Assembly (NCBI GenBank): GCA_016720545.1
Contig: JADKKK010000003.1
Span: forward strand, 372,001-436,000
DNA length: 64,000 bases
Direction of reading: 5' to 3'
From: Myxococcales bacterium
GTDB lineage: Bacteria; Myxococcota_A; Polyangia; Polyangiales; Polyangiaceae
A program made the position numbers and the translations under genes. This document shows positions 42,249 through 51,226 of this stretch, in pieces; the first letter of the stretch is position 1, and each line of letters opens with the position of its first letter. Below the pieces are notes generated by a model that was not told the origin of the DNA, ran no database searches, and saw only the letters and a list, made by a program, of their open reading frames with translations.

Positions 42249-45200
42249 TCAGGCTCGAGGTCGGGCCGAGAGCACGGAGGGTCCCTGCAGCACGCGCTCG
42301 CTGTCTCCCTCGATCGCCCTCACCCAGGCCTCCCAGCGAATGGGCTGGCGTGCGAAGACGAGCTCCTCCGCGGTCACGCTCGGGTGCTCGCCCTCCGCGC
42401 GGCCCCCCCTCACGACCGGCGCGAGAGAGCCGGTGCCACGGAGATCGTAGACGAGCTCCGTCCGAAAGCCCTCCTCGGGCCAGACGATGAGCCCCTCGTC
42501 CGCGATGTCATAGCGGGCCCCCTCTCCGATGAGCGCCTCGATCTGCTCGCGCACGAGATCGACCGCCGCGAGCTTGTAGAGCCCAGACAAGACCGTCTCC
42601 ATGATCGCCCGCTGTTCGGGCGAAAGGACCGCGAAGAAGCCCGGCTCGCCCACGCTCGCGACGAGCCAGCCCGACTGCTCCTCGAAGTGAAGCCACGCCA
42701 CGTCGCTGGCTTCCCGCTCACCCTGTTCATGGGGCGACGCGCGCAGCTCGAGGCCGACGCGGATTCGGTTCGATCCGACCCTCACCGCGTGCACGAGGAC
42801 CTCGCCCGAGGTCCACCGCCGGACACGACGCAGGAGCCCCGCGAGCTCACGCTCGACGAACGTCGTGAGACCGCGCTCGACCTCGCGGACTCCCTCTCGG
42901 TGCGCGTTCACCGAGCGCGCCCCACGTCGCGCCGCGAGCCTCAGCTTCGCGAAGAGCTTCGGGACCGTGCCCGAGTGAAAGCCGACCACGAGCAAGCCGT
43001 TCATCGTCTCGCCGTGATGGCCAATCCGAACAGGCTCGAGCGACTCGGCGCGATTGTGTGCGTAGAGCTTCCAGTTCTCTTTGAGCTCCCACACCAAGAA
43101 GCCGAAGACGCCGGGCAGCAGGAACACCGTGGTGCCCGCGACGGTGTTCGCCACGACGGCCCCGAGAGGGACGAGGGGCGTCCGCATCGCCTCGAGGAGG
43201 GTCGGGGCCATCGGGAGCAAGATCTTGTGCGAGACCGTGACGACCGGAAAATGTTTGATCGGGTTCACCTGCGGCTCGATGAGCAGGTTCACGTACACAC
43301 GCACGAGGTAGGTCACGAAGAACCACACGAGCCCGAACGCGCCCTTCATGACGACGGCGAGGGTGCCCTGCCCGTCCCGGAAGGTGAGCCACTCGTCGAC
43401 CGTGTAGATGCCCCGCTCCACGCGCTCGACGGCGCGCCGAGAGACATCGAGCGCGAGCGCGACGAGCCCTGGGATCACGTGGCGCCGAAGGTTACCAATG
43501 CCGCGCAGGACGAGGTCGCTCGCCGACTCCTCCATCCGCGCGCCGAACGGGGTCCCGAAGAAGAGCGCCGCGACGACGAAGACGCCACCGGCCGCCGCCG
43601 CGCTGCCCGGAGCGGCGAGACCGTGACGCCGGGCGAACAGGAAACCGGGCGCCCCGAGGACGAGCGGCTTCAGCACCAACCGCGAGAAGAGCGCGAAGGG
43701 CGCGCTGCGAAGGAAGGCCTTCACGACGGGGCGGCTGAGGACCCACGAGGGAATGCCCACGAAGACGGTCCGCACCGCGGAGCCCGCAGAGGACAGCGCG
43801 CCGAGCGCGGCCCGCCGAAAGGGGAGACTGTGAAGCAGTCCATAGACGATGAGCGCCACCACGGCCATTGAGAGGGTGGTGCGAATCGGAACGTGCGGAT
43901 GACCGACTTTCTTGCCTATCCCGTGGGCCAGGTGCTGGAGAGCTTCGAGGAAGACGAACGCCGCGAGCAGGGGGATGACGGCGTGCAACGTGATCTTGCG
44001 GCCAAGAGAGGTACCAAAGGCCACTCCGCTCGCCTTCTGCAGCCCCCGAAGATAGACCTCGCCGGGTCGGTACACGCCATCGAGGCGAAGCGACAGCTGC
44101 CGATCCGCGCGGAGCAGCGCGTCCCCGCCGGTCAAGGCGGCGAGGGTGAGATTCCCCATCTTGAGGTTGCTCCGAGAGAGCGCGTCGCGAAGCTCTGACA
44201 GCCCCAGGAATCCCCGTTCCAAGATCTGGTCCAAGATCTCCGCGCAGAGCTTCTCTCGCGCGACCTCCTCCGGCACGTTGGAGGGGCGCAAGCCGACCTC
44301 GTCGAGCACCGCTGTGAGGACAGGGAGGACCGAGCGCTCCACGTTCGTTCGAGCGCGGGAGACGGCCGAGCGAAAGGTCGTCTCCAGGTCGCGCCTGTCG
44401 CCCGCCCCGATCTCGGCGCGGTGCGAGGTCACGAACGCGTGATGGAGGCGGCGCGCGATCCTGACGCGCGTGGCCATCGGCAGCGGACGCACGATCCGGC
44501 GTCGAAAGCCGGACGTCACCCAGGTGATCACGTCGACCGCGCGGCGCTCGCGCTCATGCTCCACGCAGGCCTTCTGGAGGTCGAAGAGGACCCTCGCCTC
44601 GAGCGACCGCGGTGACCATGCGCCCGCCGCCCGCTCGGCGAGCGGCGCGAGGGTGCGCTCCCACTCCGCCGCTATGGGGCCCGCCGGGCCCGCCTGCTCC
44701 GCCGGGTCGTCGTGCTCGGGTCGGAGCGCGGCCACGAGGCGAGCCGCGAGGGTCGAGAGGTCGGCGGTCGCGCCCGCGCGCGCTTCGGGAGTATCCAGCT
44801 GGAGCTGCAAGATCGCGGCGCGTGCGTGGTTCCCGTCGCTCCTGACGCGTTCGGCGAGCGCCCGGAGCACCCCGACGCGCGCCCCGGCTTGGGCCGCCGC
44901 GCGAGCGTCCCCGGCGAGCACCCGGCCGCTCTGCCGACGAGGCTCGCCGTCGCGCTCATCGCGCGGTGCGGGCGGCGCCCCCGCGGGACGCGAGCGGGCG
45001 AGCAGCGCGGCCGCGTCGAGCTCGAGGGCGAGCGCAGCTTCGACACGCGCCGTGTCCTCGAGGGTGGGGAAATACTTCGCGAGGTCTTGGGCCGCGAAGT
45101 GCCGCAGCTCGAGGAAGAAGGCGGCAAACTCGATATAGGCCTCCGCGTCGTCCCCTGGCGAAAACAGGAGGTGCTCGCCCTCGAGGACGGCGCGTATTTC

Positions 45201-45611
45201 GTCGAACTCGGTCTGACCGATTTGGTCAATCTTCGCCTTGAGCTCCGCGCTCCCCAGCGCGCCGCTTCGCACGCGGCTCTCGAGCTCGGCGTGCACGTGG
45301 CCATGGAACGCCGCCCGCCAAACGGCAGGGGCTCGATCGAGCTCCGGGAGGTCTGGCCGGGCGACGAGGATCACGCTCTCCGGGAGCTCGGCGACGCCGA
45401 GGTCCTCGAGACGGACGAGGCCCTCGAGGGCGGCGCGCGGCAGGACGATCACGTGCCCGTGCGGGACCTGGAGGCCCATGCCCGTGATTCCCCGATAGCG
45501 CTTCACCACGCGGCGCACGAGCCTCGCGTCCGCGACGACGGCCCGCGCCGTAGCCGCCTGCGTGGGCCCCCCTCGCCGCTCGGCGCCGTCGTCCGAAGGC
45601 GTGTCGACCAT
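42249..45611 (-). CDS. Large uncharacterised multi-pass membrane protein
   Basis: 1120 residues from ATG 45611 (an ATG at 45641 is possible). I do not recognise the family. The first 500 residues are helical and charged. Between about 535 and 845 there are at least six hydrophobic segments (HAVIPLLAAFVFLEAL, SMAVVALIVYGLL, GGVFVVAALFFGTPF, GAFGLVWFFVTYLVRVYVNLL, FLLPGVFGFLVW). After these a soluble C-terminal domain (900-1120) contains mixed beta strands. It lies 91 bp upstream of the blaI-like gene on the same strand, and may be transcribed separately. Large Planctomycete-like proteins of this layout exist, unassigned. Confidence 0.8.
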   Translation of the reverse strand: MVDTPSDDGAERRGGPTQAATARAVVADARLVRRVVKRYRGITGMGLQVPHGHVIVLPRAALEGLVRLEDLGVAELPESVILVARPDLPELDRAPAVWRAAFHGHVHAELESRVRSGALGSAELKAKIDQIGQTEFDEIRAVLEGEHLLFSPGDDAEAYIEFAAFFLELRHFAAQDLAKYFPTLEDTARVEAALALELDAAALLARSRPAGAPPAPRDERDGEPRRQSGRVLAGDARAAAQAGARVGVLRALAERVRSDGNHARAAILQLQLDTPEARAGATADLSTLAARLVAALRPEHDDPAEQAGPAGPIAAEWERTLAPLAERAAGAWSPRSLEARVLFDLQKACVEHERERRAVDVITWVTSGFRRRIVRPLPMATRVRIARRLHHAFVTSHRAEIGAGDRRDLETTFRSAVSRARTNVERSVLPVLTAVLDEVGLRPSNVPEEVAREKLCAEILDQILERGFLGLSELRDALSRSNLKMGNLTLAALTGGDALLRADRQLSLRLDGVYRPGEVYLRGLQKASGVAFGTSLGRKITLHAVIPLLAAFVFLEALQHLAHGIGKKVGHPHVPIRTTLSMAVVALIVYGLLHSLPFRRAALGALSSAGSAVRTVFVGIPSWVLSRPVVKAFLRSAPFALFSRLVLKPLVLGAPGFLFARRHGLAAPGSAAAAGGVFVVAALFFGTPFGARMEESASDLVLRGIGNLRRHVIPGLVALALDVSRRAVERVERGIYTVDEWLTFRDGQGTLAVVMKGAFGLVWFFVTYLVRVYVNLLIEPQVNPIKHFPVVTVSHKILLPMAPTLLEAMRTPLVPLGAVVANTVAGTTVFLLPGVFGFLVWELKENWKLYAHNRAESLEPVRIGHHGETMNGLLVVGFHSGTVPKLFAKLRLAARRGARSVNAHREGVREVERGLTTFVERELAGLLRRVRRWTSGEVLVHAVRVGSNRIRVGLELRASPHEQGEREASDVAWLHFEEQSGWLVASVGEPGFFAVLSPEQRAIMETVLSGLYKLAAVDLVREQIEALIGEGARYDIADEGLIVWPEEGFRTELVYDLRGTGSLAPVVRGGRAEGEHPSVTAEELVFARQPIRWEAWVRAIEGDSERVLQGPSVLSARPRA

Positions 45612-45704
45612 GGCCCACTCTACCGCGAAGACGCGAGTCATCGCAGCTCGCGGCGCGGCGGCGCGCACCGCCGAGCCGAGGCGAACGCTTGGACGCGCGC
45701 AAAC

Positions 45705-47103
45705 TTAGGCCCAGATCGTGCGCTCGAGCTCGTCCATGAGGGACGCGGCGAGCGCGGGAGACGGCACCCCCGCTCGCTTCGCGAGCTCGGCCTCCGGCGC
45801 GACACGAAGCTCCGCCCGAAGCGCCGACACGGCCTCGGTCATCGCCCGACGGACGTCGTCGCGCTGGGTCCCGGTGAGGTTCCGGAGCGACCACCGGTGC
45901 AGGCGCCACGACAGCTCCGCGTGGCGGGTCTCGTCCGCGGCGATCGCGGACATCGCGGCGCGGATCGTGGGGTCCTGCGCACGCGTCGCCTGCACATGCG
46001 CGACGACGGCGCCGTAGGTCTCGCGCACGCACCCCTCGACCGCGTTCTCGCGCGAGGGCCTCGAGACCGCGAGCCCCGACGCCCTCGACGCGGGGACGGA
46101 GAGGCGAGACCCCGTGGCGGCGCGCGAGCCGCGCGGTGACGCGTGCGTGCCGCACCTCGTCCCGAGCGGCGCGCTTCGCGCGACGAACGAGGCGCTGCGG
46201 CGCCCCGGCGCGCGCGAGCTCCCCCGCGAGCCTCCGGAAGGAGACGACGCTCGCGCCCTCGAGCTCGGCCGCGCGCGCGAAGAAGCGCCCCACGGAGGGC
46301 GCGCCCGCGGCGTCCGGCTGGGCGACGAGCCCCTCGGGGCGCCGGCCGATCGCGCACGGATCCGCGGGCAGCGATTTTCGCGCGACCGGGGTCACGGTGC
46401 CGTCCGTGGCGACCTTCACCGAGACCTCCTCCTCGACGAAGCAGTTCGCGTAAGGGAACGACAGGTCGTAGCCCGTGGCCGTCGCGGTCGCGCGCGGCAC
46501 GAGGTTCGGGTACTTGGTGCTGCAGAGCGGACTGCCGCCTCCGAAGAAGCGAGACATGAGCCACGCCTCGCCCGGGGTGTCGATCGGTCCAAAGAGCGCC
46601 TTCGCCTCGGCGAGCGTCGACGCCTTGCCGACCGTGTCTCCCCGCGTGAACACGATGTAGGACGTCAGACACCCCTCCGGCGGCCCAGCCTGATTCTGGC
46701 GACACGACGCGGGATCGGCGGGCTCGGGCAAGATGCGCAGCGCCGCGAGGGCGGCTTGGCACTTCGCGGGGTCCGTCGCCGTTCCGCACGGTGTGCCCGC
46801 ACCCTCGCTCTGGCTCGCTTTCCATTGCGCCACGAGGCCCGCGTCCGGGAGTGGGCCGCCGTCGCCTTGGGGCGTCGTCGCGTCAATGGCCTCCCTCCTC
46901 GCGCCGATGTAGTCGACCGCGACGGGGAGGCGCACGTCTTCGAAGGTGGCGGGGGGCCGGCAGGGGCCGCCGGGTGTTCCGCCCTCGGACGTACCGCCGT
47001 CGGAGGTGCCGCCGTCGGACGTTGATCCGACCGACCCACACCCCGCGCCGAGGACAGCCAGCGCCACCCCACGAATGACCGTCGACACCGCGCGTCTTTG
47101 CAT
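45705..47103 (-). pseudogene. Ferritin-like-domain lipoprotein, frameshifted
   Basis: The first 350 residues read in one frame from ATG 47103: lipobox VLGAGC (cysteine 22), a linker with DGGTSDGGTSEGG repeats, a region TSYIVFTRGDTVGKASTLAEA, then helices ARAAELEGASVVSFRRLAGEL. Near 46,050 the frame breaks in a CG run. A two-base restoration gives LARENAVEGCVRETYGAVV and the helical segment AIAADETRHAELSWRLHRW to the stop at 45705. This E...ExxH pattern is a ferritin-like di-iron bundle. Whether the lesion is real or a read error is open. Confidence 0.8.
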
Positions 47104-47252
47104 CCGCGCAGTATGCGGCACTTCGGATCTGCCGGCACGCGCGGAATCACGCGCCGCGGCGAACCCGCTCGCCGAGCTGACTTATCGACCGGCGAAGCGT
47201 GGGGGCGAGACAGAGACAAGGCGCCATGCCATCGCGCATCGCGCGGGGTCGC

Positions 47253-47696
47253 TCACTCCTCGATGGCTTCGATGCCCTGCTCCGCCAGACGCGCCAGGCC
47301 GTCCTTCATGGCCTGCAGCTGCGCGGGCGCGTGTCCCTTCCACTCGGCGAGCTCGCCGATGACTCGGAGCGGGGCCCGCGTGCGGTACGACCTCGTCGGG
47401 TTGCCTGGGAACTTCCTGTCCGTGAGGTTGGGATCGTCCTCGATCGGCCCGGTCGGCTCGACGATGTAGATCCGGCCCGGTTCGCCTCCGACGGCGAGCT
47501 CTGCGCCCCACGTCGCGGCGTCCAGGGTGGCGGTCAGGTACACGAAGGCCGCGTTCTTCCTCTCGCCGTAGTTCGAGGCGTGACCGGGCCGGATCAGGTC
47601 GCCCGGCGTCAAGGCGGCCTTCGTGCCGTGGAGGTACCCCGGCGCGCCGAGGCTATCCGTCCACACCTGGAACGGCTCTGGTGGCAGCGTCGTCAT
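47253..47696 (-). CDS. arr: Rifamycin ADP-ribosyltransferase
   Basis: 147 residues, the size of Arr enzymes, which inactivate rifampicin by ADP-ribosylating its ansa-chain hydroxyl with NAD. The fold signatures are YLHGTKA (H23), FVYLTATLDAATWGAELA (Y53), RIYIVEPTGPIEDDPN (D88) and FPGNPTRSYR. H23, Y53 and D88 correspond to H19, Y49 and D84 of the mycobacterial enzyme, with constant offset. It lies head-to-head with a beheaded protease fragment whose missing 5' part would occupy this position, suggesting insertion. Confidence 0.95.
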   Translation of the reverse strand: MTTLPPEPFQVWTDSLGAPGYLHGTKAALTPGDLIRPGHASNYGERKNAAFVYLTATLDAATWGAELAVGGEPGRIYIVEPTGPIEDDPNLTDRKFPGNPTRSYRTRAPLRVIGELAEWKGHAPAQLQAMKDGLARLAEQGIEAIEE

Positions 47697-47729
47697 TGGC
47701 CGCGACGTTACGCGAGTCGCCGGGGCCGC

Positions 47730-47945
47730 GCGCTCGATCTCAAGACCAAGCATGTCACCGACGGCGGCGACTCCGGCGGGCCGCTCTTCATCGAAGGGAC
47801 CCACAAGCTCGTGGGCACCGAGACGCGCTTCAACCCGACGACCAACAAGGACTTCTGGGCGCGCCTGGACGGCGCCGTCTACACGTGGATCGCGGGTCGA
47901 GTGACCACGCACGGCGGCTGGGGCGCGGCGTCCTCGCGCTGGTAG
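47730..47945 (+). pseudogene. 3' fragment of a trypsin-like protease
   Basis: The frame ending at TAG 47943-47945 reads VTDGGDSGGPLFIEGTHKL and continues LVGTETRFN to TTHGGW: the active-site serine region and C-terminal third of an S1 protease. No histidine or aspartate region precedes it. Upstream, from about 47,730, the frame loses protein character and runs into the start of arr on the other strand. It is a truncated relic, not a functional gene. Confidence 0.75.
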
Positions 47946-48031
47946 CGCCGGCGGCCCCACCGAGCGCGCGGCGACAGCCCTGCGCGCCGCGAGCCCCCGC
48001 GCGACCTTCGCGAATGGTAAGAAGGGCTTCG

Positions 48032-48631
48032 ATGGCGCCGGTCATTCCCGATCCCCAACGCGTCCGCAGCTTCGAGGACGGGCCCGCGTTCGAGGCGTGG
48101 CTCGCCACGCACCACGCGAGCGAGCGCGAGCTGTGGCTGAAGATCCACAAGAAGGGCTCTGGGCTCCCCACGGTGACCTACGCGGAGGCGCTGGACGTCG
48201 CGCTGTGTTGGGGCTGGATCGACGGCCTGAAGAAGTCGTTCGACGAGGCCTCGTTCCTGCAGCGCTTTACCCCTCGCAAGCCGCGGAGCGTGTGGAGCCA
48301 AGTCAACCGCGCCCACGTCGCGCGCCTCATCACCGCCGGGCGGATGACGGAGCACGGCCAGCGACACGTCGAGGCCGCCAAGGCGGACGGGCGCTGGGAT
48401 TCGGCTTATGCCCCGAGCAGTCAGATGACCATCCCCGAGGACCTCGCGGCGGCCATCAAGGCCGTGCCGGAGGCGCTCGCGACGTTCGAGCAACTCACGA
48501 AGCAGAACGTGTACGCGCTCGCGTATCGCACGCGCAGCGTGAAGACCGCGTCGGCGCGCGCCGTGAAGATCCAAACCTTCGTGGCGATGCTGGCGCGCGG
48601 CGAGACCATCTATCCGCAAAAGGCGCAGTAG
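48032..48631 (+). CDS. YdeI/OmpD-associated-family protein
   Basis: 199 residues. The family signature runs through AFEAWLATHHASERELWLKIHKKGSG, TYAEALDVALCWGWIDGLKKSFDE and FLQRFTPRKPRSVWSQVN. YdeI-like proteins have been linked to resistance against cationic peptides and to bacteriocin protection, but the molecular action is unclear. ATG 48032 is favoured by AAGAAGG 7 bp upstream; ATG 48014 is in frame. It is flanked by relic genes in the accessory patch beside tmRNA. Confidence 0.9.
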   Translation: MAPVIPDPQRVRSFEDGPAFEAWLATHHASERELWLKIHKKGSGLPTVTYAEALDVALCWGWIDGLKKSFDEASFLQRFTPRKPRSVWSQVNRAHVARLITAGRMTEHGQRHVEAAKADGRWDSAYAPSSQMTIPEDLAAAIKAVPEALATFEQLTKQNVYALAYRTRSVKTASARAVKIQTFVAMLARGETIYPQKAQ

Positions 48632-48703
48632 ACGCTTCAGGTCGGCGGCCCTCCGAGGGCGCGCCGGGTCCTCTACGCAGAGCCCCGCGCCGCGTACCGC
48701 GGA

Positions 48704-49182
48704 TCAGCCGGTGAAGACCGAGCCGAGTCGCTTGTCGCGAAGCCCCTGATCCGAGAGGACCAGCTCCCGGATCTCGGCCGGGAGGTTGGCGCGCTGCCAC
48801 TGGCACTCGCGCACGCCCGCCGCCGCGGCCTCCGGAGCGGGAGACGCGAGGCGCACCGCGAGGATGGCGAAGCGGGCAGCGCCCAGCTCGTGATCCGCCA
48901 TGTGCGCCGTGGCGGCGGCGTGGCCTGCCGCGCGGGCCACCTCGCGGGCGGTGGCGTCGGATGCGCTCCTGGCCGCTGCGTGTGCGGCGAAGCCTCCCGC
49001 GCCATGCCCACCGTGGCCTCGCCCCTCGCCCACGCCCGGACGACCTCGATGGCGCGGCGGGGCCGGTCGTCGTCCGGGGCCCTGGCGGCGAAGAGCGGGA
49101 GGACGTGCTCCGCGCAGGCTGCGGCCCACCTGGCGAGCAGGCGATGATGCGGCAGCCTCGGTGCGATGGCGCTCGTGATCAC
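48704..49182 (-). pseudogene. Putative immunity-protein-family gene, frameshifted
   Basis: The N-terminal part from ATG 49182 reads HHRLLARWAAACAEHVLPLF and AIEVVRAWARGEATVGMAREA. It changes frame near 48,990, after which FAAHAAARSASDATAREVARAAGHAAATAHMADHELGAARFA (read in parts) leads to the stop at 48704. Together they match the small helical family annotated as putative immunity protein, thought to protect against contact-dependent or polymorphic toxins. A single-base loss in the GCTTCGCC stretch explains the break. No cognate toxin is visible. Confidence 0.65.
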
Positions 49183-49333
49183 CCGCTCGTTGGCGCGCCT
49201 CCAAGGCGAGCAGGCCTGACCCCGAATCGCTGACGACCTCGTTCGCGCGCGACAGCCGGCAGCTCGCGGAGGACACGCTGGTCCTCAAGTACGAGGGACG
49301 CGCCTCGTCGGACGGCCTGAGCTTCAGGCGGCC

Positions 49334-49347
49334 AGGCGCCGGGAATC
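49334..49347 (+). repeat. 14-bp copy of the tmRNA 3' end (candidate att site)
   Basis: AGGCGCCGGGAATC is identical, in the same orientation, to 50239-50252 in the T-arm and acceptor-stem region of the tmRNA gene, 905 bp away. The next bases diverge (CCGACC here, GAACCC there). tRNA and tmRNA 3' ends are common integrase targets that leave such direct repeats. No integrase gene is present between the copies. Confidence 0.4.
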
Positions 49348-49359
49348 CGACCTCCGACC

Positions 49360-49590
49360 TCACCCGTTCGGCACCGTCCAGTGCCGGATCGGCAGACCGC
49401 CAAACGCGTAGAGAGAGTCGAGCGTGCGTCGTAGTGGCGTGCGTCGATACGTGGCTCGGTGGATCGACCACGCGTGGAAGACGCAAGCGTCGCCAGCCCC
49501 CAGGGCGATAGCGGCGGCAACGTGACGCCGATCGGGAAGCGGGGCGGCAAGTGAACCGCGCGACGTTGCCCCGTACGGGCCTCCGCTGGC
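49360..49590 (-). pseudogene. Phytanoyl-CoA dioxygenase-like C-terminal remnant
   Basis: The frame ending in a TGA at 49360-49362 reads VAAAIALGAGDACVFHAWSIH and then RATYRRTPLRRTLDSLYAFGG. This is the last third of a PhyH-type oxygenase: GD.CVFH.WSIHRA supplies the distal iron histidine and RRT the 2-oxoglutarate arginine. The H-x-D half is not found upstream in any frame. Beyond about 49,590 the frame is not protein-like, so this is a truncated relic. Confidence 0.6.
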
Positions 49591-49644
49591 GTGCCCCTGG
49601 GGTTGGTTGGGCGCCCGGTCTCCCTCGACGCGTCTCCGGCCGGC

Positions 49645-49935
49645 CTACGCGCGCGGGACCGGAGGCGTCCGGGTGAGATTGACGACGCGCACCACTTCGT
49701 CGTCGCCGTCGACCTGGAACCACGGCCACAGGTTCCGCCCGGGCACGCGCCGCACGAGCGCTTGACCCGTCGGCGGAACGACGGCGATCGCGTCGAGCAT
49801 GCCCGGGAGCGTGGCCGCGTCCGAGAGGTGCGCGAGGGTGGCGCCGATGGCCGCGGACTCTGGCGAACCGGACCGGACGCCGCACGGCGTCATTCGCTCC
49901 CGGAAGCGAAGCGTCAGGCGAACGATTCGGGCCAT
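49645..49935 (-). CDS. Small uncharacterised protein, second gene of an overlapping pair
   Basis: 96 residues. MARIVRLTLRFRERM begins a beta-helix-like start; the C-terminus NLWPWFQVDGDDEVVRVVNLTRTPPVPR has the Val/Ile-rich strand then Arg/Thr/Pro ending often seen in RelE/ParE-size toxins, but no catalytic set is recognisable. It overlaps the preceding small gene by 22 bp. The layout (short acidic gene, then basic gene) fits a toxin-antitoxin module; this is inference from organisation only. Confidence 0.5.
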   Translation of the reverse strand: MARIVRLTLRFRERMTPCGVRSGSPESAAIGATLAHLSDAATLPGMLDAIAVVPPTGQALVRRVPGRNLWPWFQVDGDDEVVRVVNLTRTPPVPRA

Positions 49936-50099
49936 TCGCCGGTCTCCGCCCAGCGTCGAAGGTCTTCCGCGGACACGTCGATGCCCGCCGCCTCGACGCC
50001 CGCCGCCGCCGTGGTCGGTGCCGACACTTCGTCTTCGCGGATCTCTTCGGCCGTCTCACGTGAGGCGACGAGCGGCGCGGCTTTGAGGGCGGGACCCAT
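49914..50099 (-). CDS. Small acidic protein, first gene of an overlapping pair
   Basis: 61 residues from ATG 50099; a longer start at 50219 would add 40 residues with CERC but little helical character. The C-terminus VSAEDLRRWAETGEWPESF is amphipathic and acidic, as in small antitoxins. It overlaps the next gene by 22 bp and lies between tmRNA and the dioxygenase remnant. No DNA-binding motif is evident, so the antitoxin role is only a suggestion. Confidence 0.45.
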   Translation of the reverse strand: MGPALKAAPLVASRETAEEIREDEVSAPTTAAAGVEAAGIDVSAEDLRRWAETGEWPESFA

Positions 50100-50234
50100 A
50101 CCGCGAGGCCATGCGGGCGCCTCCGGCGCGAGGGGCGCCTTCCCGCACCGCTCGCAAGTGCGCGGAACCAGGTCGCAGATTGCCCCGCTTGGCCACCTTC
50201 CGGCCCAAGTGGGGCTCAAGTGCCCGGAATCATT

Positions 50235-50591
<357 letters not shown>

Positions 50592-50691
50592 GTCGAACTT
50601 GAAGTGAGCCACGAGTGTAGGGCCCCGAGGCCTCGCCCGCAAGGACGACCGCGGCGAGCGGGTGGCTCTTCGCGCTCCCGCGTGCGGCACC

Positions 50692-51213
50692 TCAGCGTTC
50701 GGCCTCGGCCTCGAGCGCCGCGCCCAGCTCGGCCGCGAGGCGCTCGCCCTCCCCCGGCTCGTACACGACCACGCCGGAGGACCACGAGAACACCACAGCC
50801 GGCCGCGCGCGCTCGTCGACCTCGTCGACCGGCACCACGTGGACGTGCGCGTGCGCGTAGCTCGTGGGCAGATCCACCGGCGAGCCCAACTGTGCAATGT
50901 ACACGCGTTTGGCGCCCCGCGCCTCGAGCACGCGCGCGCCCTCCCACGCGAGGCGCGACAGGTCGGCGTGCACCTCCCACGGCACCTCGCGGAGGGTCGT
51001 CAGGTGGCGCTTCGCCACCACGAGCAGGTGGCGCGGGCGCGCGGCGTACGCGTCGAGCACGCAGACCGCGTGCTCGCTCTCGCGCACGAAGAGGCCGGGG
51101 GTGAGCGCGCGGGCCGCGAGGGCGCACATCACGCACCCGCCGAACCGCGCCGCCAGCGTAGCGCGCCCCTCGGCGAGCGCCGCGAGCGCCTCGTCCTTCG
51201 TGAGGGTCCTCAC
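50692..51213 (-). CDS. HIT-family hydrolase
   Basis: 173 residues. The histidine triad HAHVHVVPV (121-129) closes the nucleotide-binding site, and PRHLLVVAKRH (60-70) is the conserved strand before it. The N-terminal CVMC (27-30) is the zinc-binding pair often found in bacterial HIT proteins, here without its later His partners being obvious. HIT enzymes hydrolyse nucleoside phosphoramidates or Ap4A-like nucleotides. The GTG start is 13 bp after the stop of the upstream lipoprotein gene on the same strand. Confidence 0.92.
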   Translation of the reverse strand: MRTLTKDEALAALAEGRATLAARFGGCVMCALAARALTPGLFVRESEHAVCVLDAYAARPRHLLVVAKRHLTTLREVPWEVHADLSRLAWEGARVLEARGAKRVYIAQLGSPVDLPTSYAHAHVHVVPVDEVDERARPAVVFSWSSGVVVYEPGEGERLAAELGAALEAEAER

Positions 51214-51226
51214 GCCCGGGTCCTCT

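Noticed and set aside
49210..49350. Protein-like plus-strand stretch (TLVLKYEGRASSDGL)
   Set aside because: About 45 residues without a start, next to a relic on the other strand; it could be an antisense shadow, so I do not call it a gene.
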